From: Candidatus Methylacidiphilales bacterium
GTDB lineage: Bacteria; Verrucomicrobiota; Verrucomicrobiia; Methylacidiphilales; JANWVL01
Length of the DNA: 64,000 nucleotides
Direction of reading: 5' to 3'
NCBI GenBank assembly: GCA_025056655.1
Contig: JANWVL010000055.1
Location: forward strand, 62,001 to 126,000
In this document: positions 33,851 to 43,341 of the stretch, piece after piece
Layout: each line of letters starts with the position of its first letter
How positions within the stretch are numbered: position 1 is the first letter of the stretch
Translations under genes and position numbers: made by a program
Notes under the pieces: generated by a model
The model's input: only the letters and a program-made list of their open reading frames with translations
Databases searched by the model: none
What the model was told of the DNA's origin: nothing

Positions 33851-35899
33851 ATGGAATCTTTGTTGTTGAACTATGGGATAGACTTATCTGTGGTCTGCGC
33901 GATAGGTGCGATCTTAGTGGCTCTTGTTCTCTCTTGGGAAATTTATCGTATGGATCGAGGTAGCCAACTTATGCAAGAAATTGCTCAATCGATCGAAGAG
34001 GGGGCTAGGGCTTACTTAAACAGGCAGTTTAAGACGATCGCGATTATTTCAGCCTGTCTTTTTGTTGTAATTGTGCTTGTGCGGTCATGGGCGGCAGGGG
34101 TGGGGTTTTTAATTGGTGCAGGGTGTTCGCTCGCTGCAGGCTTTATCGGGATGCGAGTGGCTGTGCTTTCGAACGTGCGGACGGCACAAGGTGCTGCGTC
34201 GGGGCTCTCTCGTGCTCTTAGGGTGGCCTTTAGTGGGGGTGCGGTTACGGGCTTGCTCGTTGTTGGGTTGGCTCTATTGGCGGTCGGTGTGTTCTACAAA
34301 ATATGCGAGGAGAATCTAGGTAAGGTAGAGTTGATAACGTCGTTGATCGGATTAGCATTGGGGAGCAGTTTGATTAGTGTATTTGCGCGTCTAGGCGGCG
34401 GCATATATACGAAGGCTGCAGATGTGGGGGCCGATTTGGTTGGAAAGATTGAACAAAACTTGCATGAGGATGATCCGAGGAATCCTGCGACGATCGCTGA
34501 CAATGTCGGGGATAATGTGGGAGATTGTGCGGGGATGGCGGCAGATGTGTTTGAAACTTATGTGGTGAGCTTGATAGGTGCGATAGTAATTGCTCATTTG
34601 ACGCTTTCGGCTGACATTCCTTCGATTGTCTTTCCTTTTTTGATGTGTGCGGCATCGGTAATCGGGGCATTGTCTGGTATCCTTTTTGTGAGGAAAGCAA
34701 AGGGGGGGGTGACGCAGGTGTTGATAAATAGTGTGGTGATCAGTGGGGTAGTTTCTGGGCTTCTTATTTTACCTATGGCTGTGGTGATCTTTCCTGGGAA
34801 GTGGCTTGGGATATATGGTTGCGCGTTAATAGGACTAGTGATGACGGCGATCGTTGTATGGCTTACGAATTACTACACATCGACCCATCATCGGCCGGTA
34901 AGGCGCGTTGCGGAGTCTAGCGAGACTGGACATGCTACTAATATTATTGCTGGACTTTCGTTAGGAATGCGAGCGACGGCGTTGCCGGTGCTCTGTGTAT
35001 GTGGGGCGATAGCAGCGACGCATCAATTAGCAGGGCTTTATGGGATCGCCATTGCCGTAATGAGTATGCTGAGTATGGCGGGGATTATTATTTCCTTAGA
35101 TGCATATGGACCGATTACAGATAACGCAGGGGGATTAGCCGTAATGAGTGGGATGAAGGCTGAAGTTCGCAAAATCACTGATGAACTCGATGCGGTAGGG
35201 AATACTATGAAAGCTGTAACGAAAGGCTACGCCATCGCTTCCGCAGGTCTAGCGGCATTGGTGCTTTTCGGCTCCTATGTGCAAGAGCTTATTTTTTATC
35301 TCGAGACCAGCCGGGGAGTAATCATCGGGCAAATGCAGTTCTCCTTGATGGACCCTAAAATCATTATTGGTCTTTTTATCGGGGGGATGATTCCCTATCT
35401 ATTTACTGCTATGAGTATGGAAGCTGTGGGGAAAGCGGCTGGAGCAATTGTTAAAGAGGTCCGACGTCAAATCGCGGATCGCCCTGGGATTCTTAAGGCT
35501 GAGGATAGGCCTGACTATGGGCGGTGTGTGGATATTGTGACGCGCGCAGCGCTGTGGGAGATGGTGACGCCTGCGTTGTTGCCAGTGGCTGCTGTGGTCT
35601 TAGTGGCAGCCGTTCCTTGGCTTGGTGCCCAAGCTTTGGGTGCGGTGTTGGTTGGCACGATAGTGACTGGTTTATTTTTGGGACTTTCAATGACTTCCAG
35701 CGGTGGAGCGTGGGATAACGCTAAAAAGTTCATTGAAGAGGGACAATTCGGCGGTAAAGGCTCAGCAGCGCATGCAGCAGCGGTGACCGGGGATACCGTC
35801 GGCGATCCCTATAAGGACACCGCAGGCCCTGCCGTAAATCCGATGATCAAGGTGGTGAATGTTGTTGCTATTTTTATCATCCCGATTTTCTTTAAGTAA
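33851..35899 (+). CDS. hppA: Membrane-bound proton-translocating pyrophosphatase
   Basis: Integral membrane enzyme that couples pyrophosphate hydrolysis to proton pumping. It has 682 residues and about 16 membrane helices. Signature motifs are [42 protein letters not shown] and [18 protein letters not shown], with the C-terminal [14 protein letters not shown]. The residue that sets potassium dependence is lysine in [13 protein letters not shown], the K+-independent type. It may save ATP by using biosynthetic pyrophosphate. A candidate promoter lies at 33801-33829, and the GH3 gene follows after 15 nt. Confidence 0.97.
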   Translation: MESLLLNYGIDLSVVCAIGAILVALVLSWEIYRMDRGSQLMQEIAQSIEEGARAYLNRQFKTIAIISACLFVVIVLVRSWAAGVGFLIGAGCSLAAGFIGMRVAVLSNVRTAQGAASGLSRALRVAFSGGAVTGLLVVGLALLAVGVFYKICEENLGKVELITSLIGLALGSSLISVFARLGGGIYTKAADVGADLVGKIEQNLHEDDPRNPATIADNVGDNVGDCAGMAADVFETYVVSLIGAIVIAHLTLSADIPSIVFPFLMCAASVIGALSGILFVRKAKGGVTQVLINSVVISGVVSGLLILPMAVVIFPGKWLGIYGCALIGLVMTAIVVWLTNYYTSTHHRPVRRVAESSETGHATNIIAGLSLGMRATALPVLCVCGAIAATHQLAGLYGIAIAVMSMLSMAGIIISLDAYGPITDNAGGLAVMSGMKAEVRKITDELDAVGNTMKAVTKGYAIASAGLAALVLFGSYVQELIFYLETSRGVIIGQMQFSLMDPKIIIGLFIGGMIPYLFTAMSMEAVGKAAGAIVKEVRRQIADRPGILKAEDRPDYGRCVDIVTRAALWEMVTPALLPVAAVVLVAAVPWLGAQALGAVLVGTIVTGLFLGLSMTSSGGAWDNAKKFIEEGQFGGKGSAAHAAAVTGDTVGDPYKDTAGPAVNPMIKVVNVVAIFIIPIFFK

Positions 35900-35914
35900 T
35901 CAGCCCAAACTACC

Positions 35915-37027
35915 ATGCATAGAGAATTGCGAAGGGGGGGACAATTTTTAATCATCGGTATTCCAGGCCCTAATTTAGACGACGAGACGCGCCGCATCAT
36001 AGACCAGGTGCAACCTTCAGGTTTTATTCTCTTTGGAAGGAATATCAAAAACCCTGAGCAATTGCATAAGCTTATCCTTGATTTACGAGACTCCGTTGAG
36101 CATGAACCCATCATCACTATCGATCAAGAAGGTGGACGGGTCTCTAGATTAAAAGAAATCGGGCAGGAGCCACCCAGCGTAAAACAACTCCGTGATAAGG
36201 GCGATATGCACCTGTTTGAACGTCATGGACACCTTACAGGACGTATTTTGAGGCTTTTTGGATTTAACTTAAATCTCTGTCCGGTCTTAGACGTCTCTTT
36301 CGATGACGAAGCTGACAATTCCCTTCGCAACCGCACTTTCGGCCGCAATGCTGTAGAGGTTCTTGCGCGCGCCCGCGTTTTTACTGAAGCTATGCGGGGT
36401 GAGGGGATCCTAAGTTGCGGCAAACATTTTCCTAGCTACGCCAGTGCACAGGTGGATCCTCATCATCATTTACCAGAGATTCACCGAACGGAGATGGAAT
36501 TGGAGTCATGTGAATGGATTCCGTTCAGAGAATTAGCTGCAGATGGGCAGCTCGATAGCATTATGATCGGGCACATTCGAAATCGTAACTTAGATCCTTC
36601 TGGAATGGTCTCTACATTATCTAAGAGAGTAGTGCAAGGTATCTTGAGAGATAAGTGGGGATATGACGGTTGTGTCATCACTGATGATATGGATATGGGA
36701 GCTATTCTAAATGAGTATCCCTTTGAAGATTCTATAAAATTAGCTATCGCTGCTGGTAATGACCTAATTCTAATATGTCATAGAACCAGCTTGGCTGTTA
36801 ACGCTGCGAAATGCCTTTCTGCCCTATCTGAGGAAGAGACACAACATTCTATTCGTAGAATCGCTAAAATGCGCAAAAAACTCGCCCCGCCTTATCCTTT
36901 CAGTTTAGAGTGCTTTCACGAAATTGATCAGCAAATCTGGCAGCTGCGAGTCGATACACTAGGCGAAGCTCAAGCCGCTTTGCGATCGCCTGATGACGGT
37001 AAACGTTCTCCAGTGGAAATTTATTGA
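35915..37027 (+). CDS. nagZ: Glycoside hydrolase family 3, NagZ-like
   Basis: Probable beta-N-acetylhexosaminidase that removes N-acetylglucosamine during peptidoglycan recycling. The 370-residue single TIM-barrel fits NagZ. It has IDQEGGRVSRL near residue 70 and the nucleophile region GCVITDDMDMGAI. The flexible catalytic loop usually reads KHFPGHGxxxxDSH; here it is KHFPSYASAQVDPHHH, keeping the Asp-x-His dyad but losing the Gly-His-Gly. No signal peptide is present, so it is cytosolic. It follows hppA by 15 nt and precedes the FecR-like gene by 37 nt. Together with the NamZ-type gene at 50897 it suggests muropeptide salvage. Confidence 0.85.
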   Translation: MHRELRRGGQFLIIGIPGPNLDDETRRIIDQVQPSGFILFGRNIKNPEQLHKLILDLRDSVEHEPIITIDQEGGRVSRLKEIGQEPPSVKQLRDKGDMHLFERHGHLTGRILRLFGFNLNLCPVLDVSFDDEADNSLRNRTFGRNAVEVLARARVFTEAMRGEGILSCGKHFPSYASAQVDPHHHLPEIHRTEMELESCEWIPFRELAADGQLDSIMIGHIRNRNLDPSGMVSTLSKRVVQGILRDKWGYDGCVITDDMDMGAILNEYPFEDSIKLAIAAGNDLILICHRTSLAVNAAKCLSALSEEETQHSIRRIAKMRKKLAPPYPFSLECFHEIDQQIWQLRVDTLGEAQAALRSPDDGKRSPVEIY

Positions 37028-37064
37028 GTTGAATTTGTTACTTTTGAGGTATAGCTTGTAGATT

Positions 37065-37583
37065 ATGCGTAGATCTATTCATTTTGCATTTTTAGCAATG
37101 ATAATTTTACTGCAAAGCTCCTCTTTGAATGCTCAGTATGAGGCAAAGGTCAGTAGTGTGAATGGAGCCGTCCAATATCAAGCACCCGGTTCTAAGATAT
37201 TTCAGCCACTCAAGGTCAATCAGAAACTAATGCCCGGCACAACTATCAAGACTGGAGCCTCTTCAAATGCGATAATTTTGACAGTCCCAGGAGCAGGCAT
37301 GCACATCGCTGAAAATACGACTATTGTGCTTACGGAATACAGCTTTAACCCTAATGCGAAAGAAGGTCCGCAGCGGAAAACCCTTGTAGATCTCAGATCT
37401 GGCACAGTTAGTGCCCTTATTAATAAAGATATATCATCTCAAACTGACTTTAAGATCAAAACCCCACAAGGGACAGCATCGGCACGAGGCACATTCTATG
37501 GTGTAACATACGACGGAAAGAAAACTTACGTCGCTGTGAAGGAAGGTAAAGTAGGCGTTTCTCAAATCAGTAAAAAACGATAA
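37065..37583 (+). CDS. Secreted FecR-domain protein
   Basis: A 172-residue protein with a signal peptide (FAFLAMIILLQSSSLNAQ) and one FecR domain. The start AKVSSVNGAVQYQAPGS, the KTGASSNAIILTVPGAG turn and FKIKTPQGTASARGTFYGV are the typical beta-rich FecR motifs. It lacks the N-terminal cytoplasmic and membrane portions of true FecR sigma regulators, so it is a free periplasmic domain, of the kind common in Verrucomicrobiota and Planctomycetota. No sigma factor or TonB receptor is nearby. Role is unknown. A hairpin overlaps its stop codon. Confidence 0.8.
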   Translation: MRRSIHFAFLAMIILLQSSSLNAQYEAKVSSVNGAVQYQAPGSKIFQPLKVNQKLMPGTTIKTGASSNAIILTVPGAGMHIAENTTIVLTEYSFNPNAKEGPQRKTLVDLRSGTVSALINKDISSQTDFKIKTPQGTASARGTFYGVTYDGKKTYVAVKEGKVGVSQISKKR

Positions 37584-37602
37584 GCTAGTAAAGTGCTAGC
37601 TT
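37582..37602. terminator. Hairpin over the facing stop codons of the FecR-like gene and manA
   Basis: AAGCTAG-TAAAGTG-CTAGCTT is a perfect 7-bp inverted repeat covering both convergent stop codons. On the minus strand it is followed after 3 nt by a run of six Ts, so it probably terminates the manA operon. On the plus strand there is no U-run. Confidence 0.45.
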
Positions 37603-38579
37603 CCCCAGCTGACGGTTATCAACTCAACCGAATCGGTCAAAGCCTCACATAAAAGCCCTTGAGCACTTGCTGAAAGTAGCCAAGCATCGCCCGATGAGGA
37701 CCCAAAACGGAGTTCAGAGTCTCCTTCTAGAATGCAATCCGCCTGACCACGTGTGATAAACTGGTAATAAAAGCTTCGTCCGCGAGGAGAAAAACACATT
37801 CGTTCACCTTTCAGAAGCCAAAAGCGTTCGACTTTAAAATAAGGACAGTTTAAAAGTGTGCTGCCGTGCGGTTGAACGAAGGTCGGCTCGTAATCATCAA
37901 AGTGTATAGATTTCAAGGCTTGCTCAACGTGGAGCTCGCGTAAGTTACCATTAGAATCTCTCCGCTGCCAATCGTCCACTCGATACGTCGTATCAGAGTT
38001 TTGTTGAATTTCTAAAATAAAGTTCCCAGCGCCGATCGCATGCACACGTCCTGAGGGTAAAAACATTGCTTCTCCCGTTGAGGTCTTCAGAGAATGCAGT
38101 AGGTGGGGGAGGTTAGGGGTGCCAACTGCTTGTTGAAATTGAGCACGCGTCACCCCCTTTTTGAGTCCTACATAGATTTTAGCGTCCTGTTGTGTCTCCA
38201 AAAAATACCAAAGTTCAGTTTTAGGCTCCCCGCCCAAAGCATTCGCTACATTTTCTGGCGGATGCACTTGAACGCTAAGGGTATCTGCACAATCCAATAA
38301 CTTAATCAGAATAGGAAACCTTTGAGAATTAGGCGCATCAGTGCCAAAAAATGTTGTGCGTTGCGTTTCCCATAGCTCGTGGAGTGTGGTAGTCAAATTG
38401 CTTCTTCGATCATATAATTCACTGCAGTCCTCTGAACGATCCACTAGTTCCCATGACTCTCCATAACGATGCTGATCCGGCAAACTGCGCCCCCAATCAG
38501 CCAATTTTCGACCTCCCCAGATTCTTGTCTTAAGAATTGGCTTGATGGTATAGATAATCGGTTGGGTTTTGCACAACAT
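37596..38579 (-). CDS. manA: Mannose-6-phosphate isomerase, type I
   Basis: Zinc-dependent isomerase of mannose-6-phosphate and fructose-6-phosphate. The 327 residues match the short class I form. Zinc and active-site motifs are LSVQVHPPENVA, PKTELWYFL and LPSGRVHAIGAGNFILEIQQ, followed by NSDTTYRVDDW. It lies last in a run of minus-strand genes with lysC and two AsmA-like genes; the gap to the preceding gene is 13 nt. It feeds GDP-mannose and glycan synthesis and may support the sugar cluster at 43338-46565. Confidence 0.93.
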   Translation of the reverse strand: MLCKTQPIIYTIKPILKTRIWGGRKLADWGRSLPDQHRYGESWELVDRSEDCSELYDRRSNLTTTLHELWETQRTTFFGTDAPNSQRFPILIKLLDCADTLSVQVHPPENVANALGGEPKTELWYFLETQQDAKIYVGLKKGVTRAQFQQAVGTPNLPHLLHSLKTSTGEAMFLPSGRVHAIGAGNFILEIQQNSDTTYRVDDWQRRDSNGNLRELHVEQALKSIHFDDYEPTFVQPHGSTLLNCPYFKVERFWLLKGERMCFSPRGRSFYYQFITRGQADCILEGDSELRFGSSSGDAWLLSASAQGLLCEALTDSVELITVSWGS

Positions 38580-38592
38580 ATATTGTGCGAAG

Positions 38593-39276
38593 TTAATCAG
38601 TTAACGGCTGTGATGGTCGCTCTGTATACAGTCGGACGTACGGCGTTCGTGTTGCTTGATGTTTGAGCAACGGCTTAGCCTTGGATAGTTTTTCAATACT
38701 GAATGGCACTTCAAACAAAATCTTATTCAGTGCCCAGCTCAATAGAGTTAAAGGATCTCCTTCAACCGAATCCAAACTTACTGATTGAACATTTTCAGAA
38801 GGCTGTCGTCGACATAATCCAGCCTCAGAAAAAACATAATCTAAAAAACTTACATTACGCACAGTAATTTTAAGCGATTTAATGGATAAATCAAACGGAC
38901 AATTCTCAGCCCAATCGCTTAGGACATCTATATTACTGCGTCCGCTTGACTCTCTTACTATCTGCCATTTTCTGATTATTCCTGATATTTCATTGATGTA
39001 AATGATGTTATTTTGAGAAAATGGCCAGCCCATCGCTATTTTCGCATTTTCAACTTGAAAAATAATTTCATTGTTATGAATAATATCTATCCTTTTTACC
39101 TCTACTTCAGGTGGATAGAGATTAATATACGGGGAATCTATACGAATATAGGAGTGCTCTTTGGATTGTCGAGTAAGATAGTTGATTGCAAGCTCTACAA
39201 TTTCGTTTCTAAAAATATATATTCCAAATACAATAGCAGATAAATATGTAAAGAAGCGATAGATTAGCTTTAGCAT
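38593..39276 (-). CDS. Membrane-anchored AsmA/DUF748-like protein (second of pair)
   Basis: A 227-residue protein with one N-terminal membrane helix (FFTYLSAIVFGIYIF) and a large periplasmic part with the alternating beta pattern of AsmA/TamB-like proteins (SYIRIDSPYINLYPPEVEVKR is typical: a long amphipathic strand). It resembles the neighbouring 254-residue protein in layout: anchor, 'INLYPPEVEV' segment, a 'SLKITVRNVSFLDY' segment, and a helical tail. The pair probably arose by duplication. Such proteins are implicated in lipid transport or envelope assembly. It is 4 nt downstream of its partner. Function is not established. Confidence 0.6.
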   Translation of the reverse strand: MLKLIYRFFTYLSAIVFGIYIFRNEIVELAINYLTRQSKEHSYIRIDSPYINLYPPEVEVKRIDIIHNNEIIFQVENAKIAMGWPFSQNNIIYINEISGIIRKWQIVRESSGRSNIDVLSDWAENCPFDLSIKSLKITVRNVSFLDYVFSEAGLCRRQPSENVQSVSLDSVEGDPLTLLSWALNKILFEVPFSIEKLSKAKPLLKHQATRTPYVRLYTERPSQPLTD

Positions 39277-39280
39277 TCAC

Positions 39281-40045
39281 TTAGAATAGGCTCTTGATCT
39301 TATCGGTCAGCTTCTCTTTTATTCTTTCTTTTTGTTCCATAATAAAGCCATCACCACCAATTAAATCCTTAATTTTAAGCGGCGTTTTGCTCAGCACCCG
39401 TTGTAAGATTCTATCCCTGATCTGTGATATGCTGTGGCTATCCCGTAACGTTTCGTTAATATTGACGTTGTAGGCTATCCTCGGTGGATCGTCCATTATG
39501 CTATAGTCGTAGTAACTGACATTATTTACTCGTAACATTAGAGTGGCTATCTTGAATTTAAAATCCTCCTGCGACTTTTTATCAGATTTTTTGTTAGATG
39601 ATTCATTTCTGCCTTTAGGTTTATCTTCTAATCCTGATTTGGGAAGCATCGTTAAGTTATATTTTTTTTGCTTGTTTCGCTCTATTAATATCTCATTGAT
39701 ATCAATTAAAAGTTCCGAAATCATCCATACCTCTTTCTCTTTCATGGGTGAGCCCAGTCTAATCTTAAACTCGGGGATCCTTATAGAAAACAATTGTTGA
39801 AATCCCGGAGGATTTCCAATTTCTATACCTGTAACTCTCAAACTGCGATTGAATAGGTCGAGCTGCGTCTGAGCTATACTTATATCGGCATTCAGGTGCT
39901 TTTTTAGTTGTCCCTTAATGAGCGCTAAAGCTAGTTGATTTCTAAATGCATACAACAGTGAGAGAGACAAAATTAAGAAAAACAAAATGCCTAATACAAT
40001 TAATAAAGGCCAACTTATATGGCCACGATTAATCAAACGAATCAT
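39281..40045 (-). CDS. Membrane-anchored AsmA/DUF748-like protein (first of pair)
   Basis: A 254-residue protein with an N-terminal membrane helix (WPLLIVLGILFFLILSLSLL) and a periplasmic beta-rich domain. The segment DISIAQTQLDLFNRSLRVTG followed by IGNPPGF is typical of AsmA-like domains. A Lys/Ser-rich disordered insert (about residues 135-165) separates the halves; the second half has LMLRVNNVSYYDYS, matching SLKITVRNVSFLDY in the partner. The start ATG overlaps the lysC stop by 4 nt, so the gene is translationally coupled to lysC. Lipid or glycan trafficking is a family-based guess. Confidence 0.6.
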   Translation of the reverse strand: MIRLINRGHISWPLLIVLGILFFLILSLSLLYAFRNQLALALIKGQLKKHLNADISIAQTQLDLFNRSLRVTGIEIGNPPGFQQLFSIRIPEFKIRLGSPMKEKEVWMISELLIDINEILIERNKQKKYNLTMLPKSGLEDKPKGRNESSNKKSDKKSQEDFKFKIATLMLRVNNVSYYDYSIMDDPPRIAYNVNINETLRDSHSISQIRDRILQRVLSKTPLKIKDLIGGDGFIMEQKERIKEKLTDKIKSLF

Positions 40046-41259
40046 ACTCGCGCCAATCCAAAAGCTTGGTGAACCACTTCCAGGGCTTTGGGCCCTGATT
40101 CTGCATCAATTATAACGGAAATCTTGATCTCGCTTGTCGAAATCATCTGCACATTCACTTGCGCTTCTGAAAGCGCTTTAAACATCGTTGCTGCAACTCC
40201 GCAATGGGATTTCATCCCAATCCCTACTACGGACAACTTGCACACACCATCTTTGGCTATGACCTCACTGGCTCCGATTTGTTTAGACAAGGGCTCAATT
40301 ACTTTCTGAGCCCGTCCAAGGTCGTCCTTACTTACAGTAAAAGTTATATCCGTGGCCCCCGCTGCAGAGACATTCTGCACAATCATGTCTACGTTTATTT
40401 GTGCCTCAGCCAAGGCGGAGAAAATTTTTGCTGCGATTCCTGGCCTATCAGGCACAGCTAAAAGTGTTACCTTAGCTTGGTTTTTATCCAAACTGACGCC
40501 ACGCACAACGACGTTTTCCATATCCTTTGTCTCACTTCTGACAATTGTTCCCTCCTCTTCACTAAAACTAGATCGCACCTCAAAGACAACACCAAATTTT
40601 TTAGCAAATTCTACAGAGCGCGCTTGCATTACTTTGGCTCCAAGCGCAGCCAGCTCAAGCATTTCATCATAACTAATCACCGGAATTTTCCTTGCGTTCG
40701 GAACCAGCCGTGGATCCGCCGTGTAAACCCCATCCACGTCAGTGTAAATTTGACAACAATCTGCTTTTAACACGGCTGCGAGAGCAATCGCCGTCAAATC
40801 TGAGCCCCCCCGCCCTAGCGTGGTGATATGCCCCTGTTCATCCTGCCCTTGAAATCCTGCTACGATTACCACTTGACCTTGCTCGAGATATTCGTGAACC
40901 CTTCTCGGAGTTATATTCAATATTTTTGCGCGTGTGTAACCGCGATCTGTTATAATTCCAGCCTGTGCGCCTGTCAATGAGACCGCCGGCACCCCTAGCG
41001 CATGCAGCGCCATTGCCGTCAGAGCAATAGTTGTCTGCTCACCAGTCGCTAGCAACATATCCAACTCCCGCTCAGAAGGCTCAGGCAGAATTTCCTTCGC
41101 AAGCTTGATCAATCCATCCGTCACGCCAGACATCGCTGAGACCACGACCACAATCTGATGCCCTTTATCACGCCACTGTTTTATGCGTCGTGCTACGTTC
41201 TTGATTCGATCTGGATTCCCTACCGAAGTCCCGCCGTATTTTTGAACAATTAAAGCCAT
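40042..41259 (-). CDS. lysC: Aspartate kinase with two ACT domains
   Basis: First enzyme of the aspartate pathway to lysine, threonine, methionine and diaminopimelate. The 405 residues match the single-function class. The kinase begins IVQKYGGTSVGN, with VVVVSAMSGVTD, LGRGGSDLTA and the YTDVDGVYTADPR motif. Two ACT regulatory domains follow (about residues 265-405), so lysine/threonine feedback is expected. The downstream AsmA-like gene overlaps by 4 nt. dapL lies close by on the other strand, so two steps of the diaminopimelate route are within 2.1 kb. An internal start could produce the small beta subunit, but I see no clear evidence. Confidence 0.96.
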   Translation of the reverse strand: MALIVQKYGGTSVGNPDRIKNVARRIKQWRDKGHQIVVVVSAMSGVTDGLIKLAKEILPEPSERELDMLLATGEQTTIALTAMALHALGVPAVSLTGAQAGIITDRGYTRAKILNITPRRVHEYLEQGQVVIVAGFQGQDEQGHITTLGRGGSDLTAIALAAVLKADCCQIYTDVDGVYTADPRLVPNARKIPVISYDEMLELAALGAKVMQARSVEFAKKFGVVFEVRSSFSEEEGTIVRSETKDMENVVVRGVSLDKNQAKVTLLAVPDRPGIAAKIFSALAEAQINVDMIVQNVSAAGATDITFTVSKDDLGRAQKVIEPLSKQIGASEVIAKDGVCKLSVVGIGMKSHCGVAATMFKALSEAQVNVQMISTSEIKISVIIDAESGPKALEVVHQAFGLARV

Positions 41260-41378
41260 AATCCAGCACTATCCGCACGGTTGCTACATGAAATCTTCAA
41301 CATGCATTTCAAGCATAGGGTTGCCAACGCAAATCGGATACGCATAGGCTATTATGGTTATACGCAAAATCTCCTACA

Positions 41379-42032
41379 ATGAAAATTCTAATCACGACTG
41401 GCCCCTCTGCTGTTCCCATCGATGAAATGCGCGTCCTGACAAATATCTCCTCTGGTCAGACAGGCACCGCTCTATCTCATTACTTCAGCCAACGAGGCCA
41501 TGAAGTCATCTGCCTCCGTGGAAAAGGAGCGCGGGCAGAATTGCCTCCAAAAGGGGTGCTTACGCAGGAATTTAAAGACAACGACCACTTGCTTGAGCTG
41601 CTTAAAGACCTATCCATGCGTTTCAGCGCAGATGCAATTCTACACTCAGCGGCCTTAAGCGACTTTGTCTTAGATTACATAACAGACGCAGAAGGCCGTC
41701 GAATCGTGGCTAAAAAAATTCCCAGTCGCATAAATGGCATAAGACTAGTCCTCAAGCCTGCTCCTAAAATCCTTCCCCAGCTCCCTCACCTCTGGCCTAG
41801 TGCACGAATTGTTGGATGGAAATACGAACTCGATGGCGATCATGACTCAGCAGTGGCTGCCGCAATCCAGCAAGTGCGCGACTCCCAGACGCATTTTGTC
41901 GTCGTCAACGGCACGGCATACGGACGGGGATTCGGAATCTGCAATGCCGAGCGACAACTCGATCATGCACCTGACTTACTTGTCCTTGCTCAACGCCTTG
42001 AAAATCACCTCTCTACCCCACTAAAAAAATAA
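41379..42032 (+). CDS. Stand-alone CoaB-like phosphopantothenate-cysteine ligase domain protein
   Basis: A 217-residue protein equivalent to the C-terminal half of bacterial Dfp (CoaBC). Motifs are TTGPSAVPIDEMRVLTNISS (nucleotide-binding start), SGQTGTALS, LHSAALSDFVLD and IVAKKIPSR (catalytic lysine region), and VVNGTAYGRGFG. The CoaC flavoprotein half is absent. It may ligate cysteine to phosphopantothenate as a separate polypeptide, as in some Gram-positive bacteria, or have a diverged role. It is divergent from lysC by 119 nt and precedes dapL by 58 nt. Confidence 0.78.
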   Translation: MKILITTGPSAVPIDEMRVLTNISSGQTGTALSHYFSQRGHEVICLRGKGARAELPPKGVLTQEFKDNDHLLELLKDLSMRFSADAILHSAALSDFVLDYITDAEGRRIVAKKIPSRINGIRLVLKPAPKILPQLPHLWPSARIVGWKYELDGDHDSAVAAAIQQVRDSQTHFVVVNGTAYGRGFGICNAERQLDHAPDLLVLAQRLENHLSTPLKK

Positions 42033-42090
42033 ATCCCTTGCGCATCCCCTTCCCTCGCGGCTAAAGAGCCCACTGATTTCATTTAATGCT

Positions 42091-43341
42091 ATGCAAGCCG
42101 AATCCTTTATACAAAGACGTTTCGCAGATCGAATCGGAGGTGAACGTTTCGGAAAAGATACAGCCATCTACAAATTCGAAAAAATCAAGCGAGCCAAACG
42201 CGCCGCCCAACAAGCCCATCCCGATGTGCCTTTATTAGATTTGGGGGTCGGGGAACCAGATGACATGGCCTTTCCGGAAGTCGTTCAAAAACTATGCGAA
42301 GAAGCTGCCAAACCCGAGAATCGCGGCTATGCCGACAACGGTGGTCCAGTTTTGAAAGAAGCAGCAGCCCGTTACATGCAACGTGTCTGTGGAGTCAAGC
42401 TCGACCCTGAAACCCAAATCTTGCACTCCATCGGCTCAAAGGCTGCTCTTTCTATTCTTCCCGCAGCGTTAATCAATCCCGGCGATGTCACCCTGATGAC
42501 CGTCCCGGGCTACCCAGTTTTTGGCACCCATGCGAAATACTATGGTGGGGAAGTTTATAATCTTCCCCTTCTAAAACAAAACGCCTTCTTGCCCGATCTC
42601 AAGAGCATTCCGCCCGAGATTCTGAAACGCGCCAAAGTTCTCGTTCTCAATTATCCCAATAACCCCACAGGCGCATCTGCCACAGAGGCCTTTTTCAAAG
42701 AAGTCGTCGAATGGGCGCTCCAAAATGAAATCATTGTCATTCATGACTTCGCTTATGCAGCTTTAGTTTATGAAGGAAAACCACTCAGTTTTCTCTCTAT
42801 CCCGGGCGCCATGGAAGTAGGCATTGAGTTGCACTCTGCATCAAAAAACTTCAATATGACTGGCTGGCGGTGCGGCTTCGTAGCTGGCAATCCCCTTTTG
42901 ATCAAGGCCTACGGAGCAGTCAAAGATAACACGGACTCAGGCCAGTTTCTTGCCATTCAGCATGCCGTTGCTTATTGCTTCGATCACCCTGAGATCACGC
43001 AAGCGATTGCTGCAAAGTATTCTCGGCGGATGGATTTGCTAGTCCCAGCGCTGAAGAGGTTAGGTTTCGATGTTGAGAAACCCAAAGGCTCTTTCTTTCT
43101 ATATGCCCCCTCCCCTCGTGCAGCGATCCGCTGTGATGGCTCAAAAATAGAGTTCCCTAATGCGGAGGCCTTTTCTCAATGGATGATCACTGAACACCTG
43201 ATCTCGACAGTGCCGTGGGATGACGCAGGTAGCTATATACGCTTCAGTGTCACATTCAGTGCGCCTGGCGGCTTGGAGAAAGAAAAAGAGGTAATAGCCG
43301 AGCTCGAGCGACGCTTAAGCTCGTATCAGCTTATATTTTAG
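42091..43341 (+). CDS. dapL: LL-diaminopimelate aminotransferase
   Basis: PLP enzyme that converts tetrahydrodipicolinate directly to LL-diaminopimelate, bypassing DapC/D/E; a route found in plants, Chlamydiae, Verrucomicrobia and others. The 416 residues are typical. Motifs are LDLGVGEPDDMAFP, GYADNGGPVLKEA, LNYPNNPTGA, IHDFAYAALVYEG and the PLP-lysine motif SASKNFNMTGWRCG. The C-terminal DDAGSYIRFSVTF carries the carboxylate-binding arginine. It overlaps the convergent cupin gene by 4 nt. Supports peptidoglycan and lysine synthesis together with lysC. Confidence 0.93.
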   Translation: MQAESFIQRRFADRIGGERFGKDTAIYKFEKIKRAKRAAQQAHPDVPLLDLGVGEPDDMAFPEVVQKLCEEAAKPENRGYADNGGPVLKEAAARYMQRVCGVKLDPETQILHSIGSKAALSILPAALINPGDVTLMTVPGYPVFGTHAKYYGGEVYNLPLLKQNAFLPDLKSIPPEILKRAKVLVLNYPNNPTGASATEAFFKEVVEWALQNEIIVIHDFAYAALVYEGKPLSFLSIPGAMEVGIELHSASKNFNMTGWRCGFVAGNPLLIKAYGAVKDNTDSGQFLAIQHAVAYCFDHPEITQAIAAKYSRRMDLLVPALKRLGFDVEKPKGSFFLYAPSPRAAIRCDGSKIEFPNAEAFSQWMITEHLISTVPWDDAGSYIRFSVTFSAPGGLEKEKEVIAELERRLSSYQLIF

